A model generated the notes under the pieces. That model was not told where the DNA came from, searched no databases, and was given only the letters and a program-made list of their open reading frames with translations. The position numbers were made by a program, and so were the translations under genes. Below are positions 5,764 to 6,468 of a stretch of 6,468 nucleotides of DNA, one piece after another. Location: contig DAHVAB010000150.1 in NCBI GenBank assembly GCA_027314825.1, positions 1-6,468 on the forward strand. Direction: 5' to 3'. The stretch's first letter is position 1; each line of letters opens with the position of its first letter. The DNA comes from Solirubrobacterales bacterium. GTDB taxonomy: Bacteria > Actinomycetota > Thermoleophilia > Solirubrobacterales > Solirubrobacteraceae.

Positions 5764-6468
5764 GCACGGTCGCGGCACCCTCCGGACTGAGCGGCCTCTT
5801 CGCGCCGCGCGGGATCGCGGTGCTGGGAGTCACTGAGCGCGAGACGAACCTGGGCCTGCGCTTCACCAGAGCTCTCACGCGCCACGGCTACGCCGGCAAT
5901 CTCTCGGTGGTCAACCGCGACGGCGCGGAGGTCGAGGGCATCCCCGCCTTCACATCGATCGAAGAGGCGCCCGGCCCGATCGATCTGGCCGTCGTCTCGT
6001 TGCGCTCGGAGCTGGTCGAGTCCGCGATAGAGCAATGTGGACGCGCGGGCGTGGGCGCTGTCCTGCTGTTCAGCTCCGGCTACGCGGAGCTTGGCGGCGA
6101 CGGGGTGCAGCAGCAGCGGCGCCTGGTCGAGTTGGCAGGCAGGCATGGCATTCGCCTGCTGGGCCCCAACTGCGTCGGATTCATAAACGTGCGCGGCGCG
6201 GTCGCCCCGATGGCCTCCGGCTTTGCGTACCGGCCCTCGATCGAGCCCGGCGAGCTGGCGATTGTGACCCAGAGCGGAGGGGTGGCCGGCCTTCTCGGCG
6301 AGCGGGCGCAGGATCTGGGGATCGGGCTCTCGCATGTGATCACGACGGGCAACGAGGGTGACGTGACGGCGGCGGAGATCGTCGAGTTTCTCACGGCCGA
6401 CGAGGGCACCCGCCAGATCGCGCTGTATCTGGAGGCGGTGAGGTCCCCGGACCGGCTCCTCGCTGCGC
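5760..6468 (+). CDS. NDP-forming acyl-CoA synthetase (ADP-forming acetyl-CoA synthetase type), 3' partial
   Basis: N-terminal 236 residues of a CoA ligase of the acetate-CoA ligase (ADP-forming)/succinyl-CoA synthetase-like superfamily, which interconverts acyl-CoA + NDP + Pi with free acid + CoA + NTP through a phosphohistidine. Visible landmarks: LFAPRGIAVLGV (13-24), the CoA-binding Rossmann entry; VDLAVVS-like strand IDLAVVS; the LLFSSGYAELGGDG loop; LLGPNCVGF (about 133-141); VTQSGGVAGLL (169-179), the family's SQSGA loop; ITTGNEGD (194-201), matching SxGNKxD; and IALYLEAV near the end. The window stops shortly before the region where the family's phospho-accepting SHTG histidine would lie, and before any C-terminal ATP-grasp domain, so neither can be checked. 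The start is GTG 5760, overlapping the upstream stop as GTGA, with no clear Shine-Dalgarno, so coupling is expected. Likely role: forming a CoA thioester from the carboxylate made by the upstream enzyme (inference). A non-catalytic or protein-acetyltransferase-fused relative is possible. Confidence 0.9.
   Translation, partial: MSTVAAPSGLSGLFAPRGIAVLGVTERETNLGLRFTRALTRHGYAGNLSVVNRDGAEVEGIPAFTSIEEAPGPIDLAVVSLRSELVESAIEQCGRAGVGAVLLFSSGYAELGGDGVQQQRRLVELAGRHGIRLLGPNCVGFINVRGAVAPMASGFAYRPSIEPGELAIVTQSGGVAGLLGERAQDLGIGLSHVITTGNEGDVTAAEIVEFLTADEGTRQIALYLEAVRSPDRLLAA

Overview
The window is a tightly packed, G+C-rich, co-directional stretch (all genes on the + strand) that reads as the middle of one operon. 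Base composition, heavy G/C use at third codon positions and long overlapping antisense ORFs point to a high-GC bacterium, most likely an actinomycete. Recurrent ATA isoleucine codons in every long gene are unlike Streptomyces or Mycobacterium and hint at a deeper actinobacterial branch, such as Rubrobacteria or Thermoleophilia. This placement is an inference and is weak.

Layout. (1) 1-1893: hydantoinase/oxoprolinase/carboxylase A-type subunit, 5' truncated by the window edge. (2) 1926-4253: the B-type subunit, preceded by a near-perfect Shine-Dalgarno. It carries a C-terminal four-cysteine domain resembling the acetone carboxylase gamma subunit, joined by a charged Ala/Arg/Pro linker. (3) 4250-4618: a 122-residue stand-alone phosphohistidine 'swivel' domain of the PEP-utilising enzyme type. 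(4) 4615-5763: a 382-residue protein of no family I recognise. (5) 5760 to the window end: the N-terminal 236 residues of an NDP-forming acyl-CoA synthetase (acetyl-CoA synthetase, ADP-forming, type). Genes 2/3, 3/4 and 4/5 overlap by 4 bp (GTGA, ATGA, GTGA), so the last four genes are almost certainly translated from one mRNA and probably made in coupled amounts.

How they may work together (inference). A + B + gamma is the composition of the ATP-dependent ketone carboxylases (acetone carboxylase, acetophenone carboxylase) rather than of plain hydantoinases or 5-oxoprolinases, which lack gamma. A carboxylase would make a beta-keto acid or similar carboxylate, and an acyl-CoA synthetase downstream would convert it to a CoA thioester for thiolytic cleavage. 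The free phosphohistidine swivel domain and the unknown protein are the unexplained part. They suggest a phosphoryl-carrier step, conceptually like the split PEP-synthase-like subunits of phenylphosphate synthase, that may activate the substrate before or during carboxylation. No ATP-grasp domain that could charge the swivel histidine is visible in the window. No promoter, terminator, RNA gene, CRISPR array or mobile element was found. The only real intergenic gap is 32 bp.
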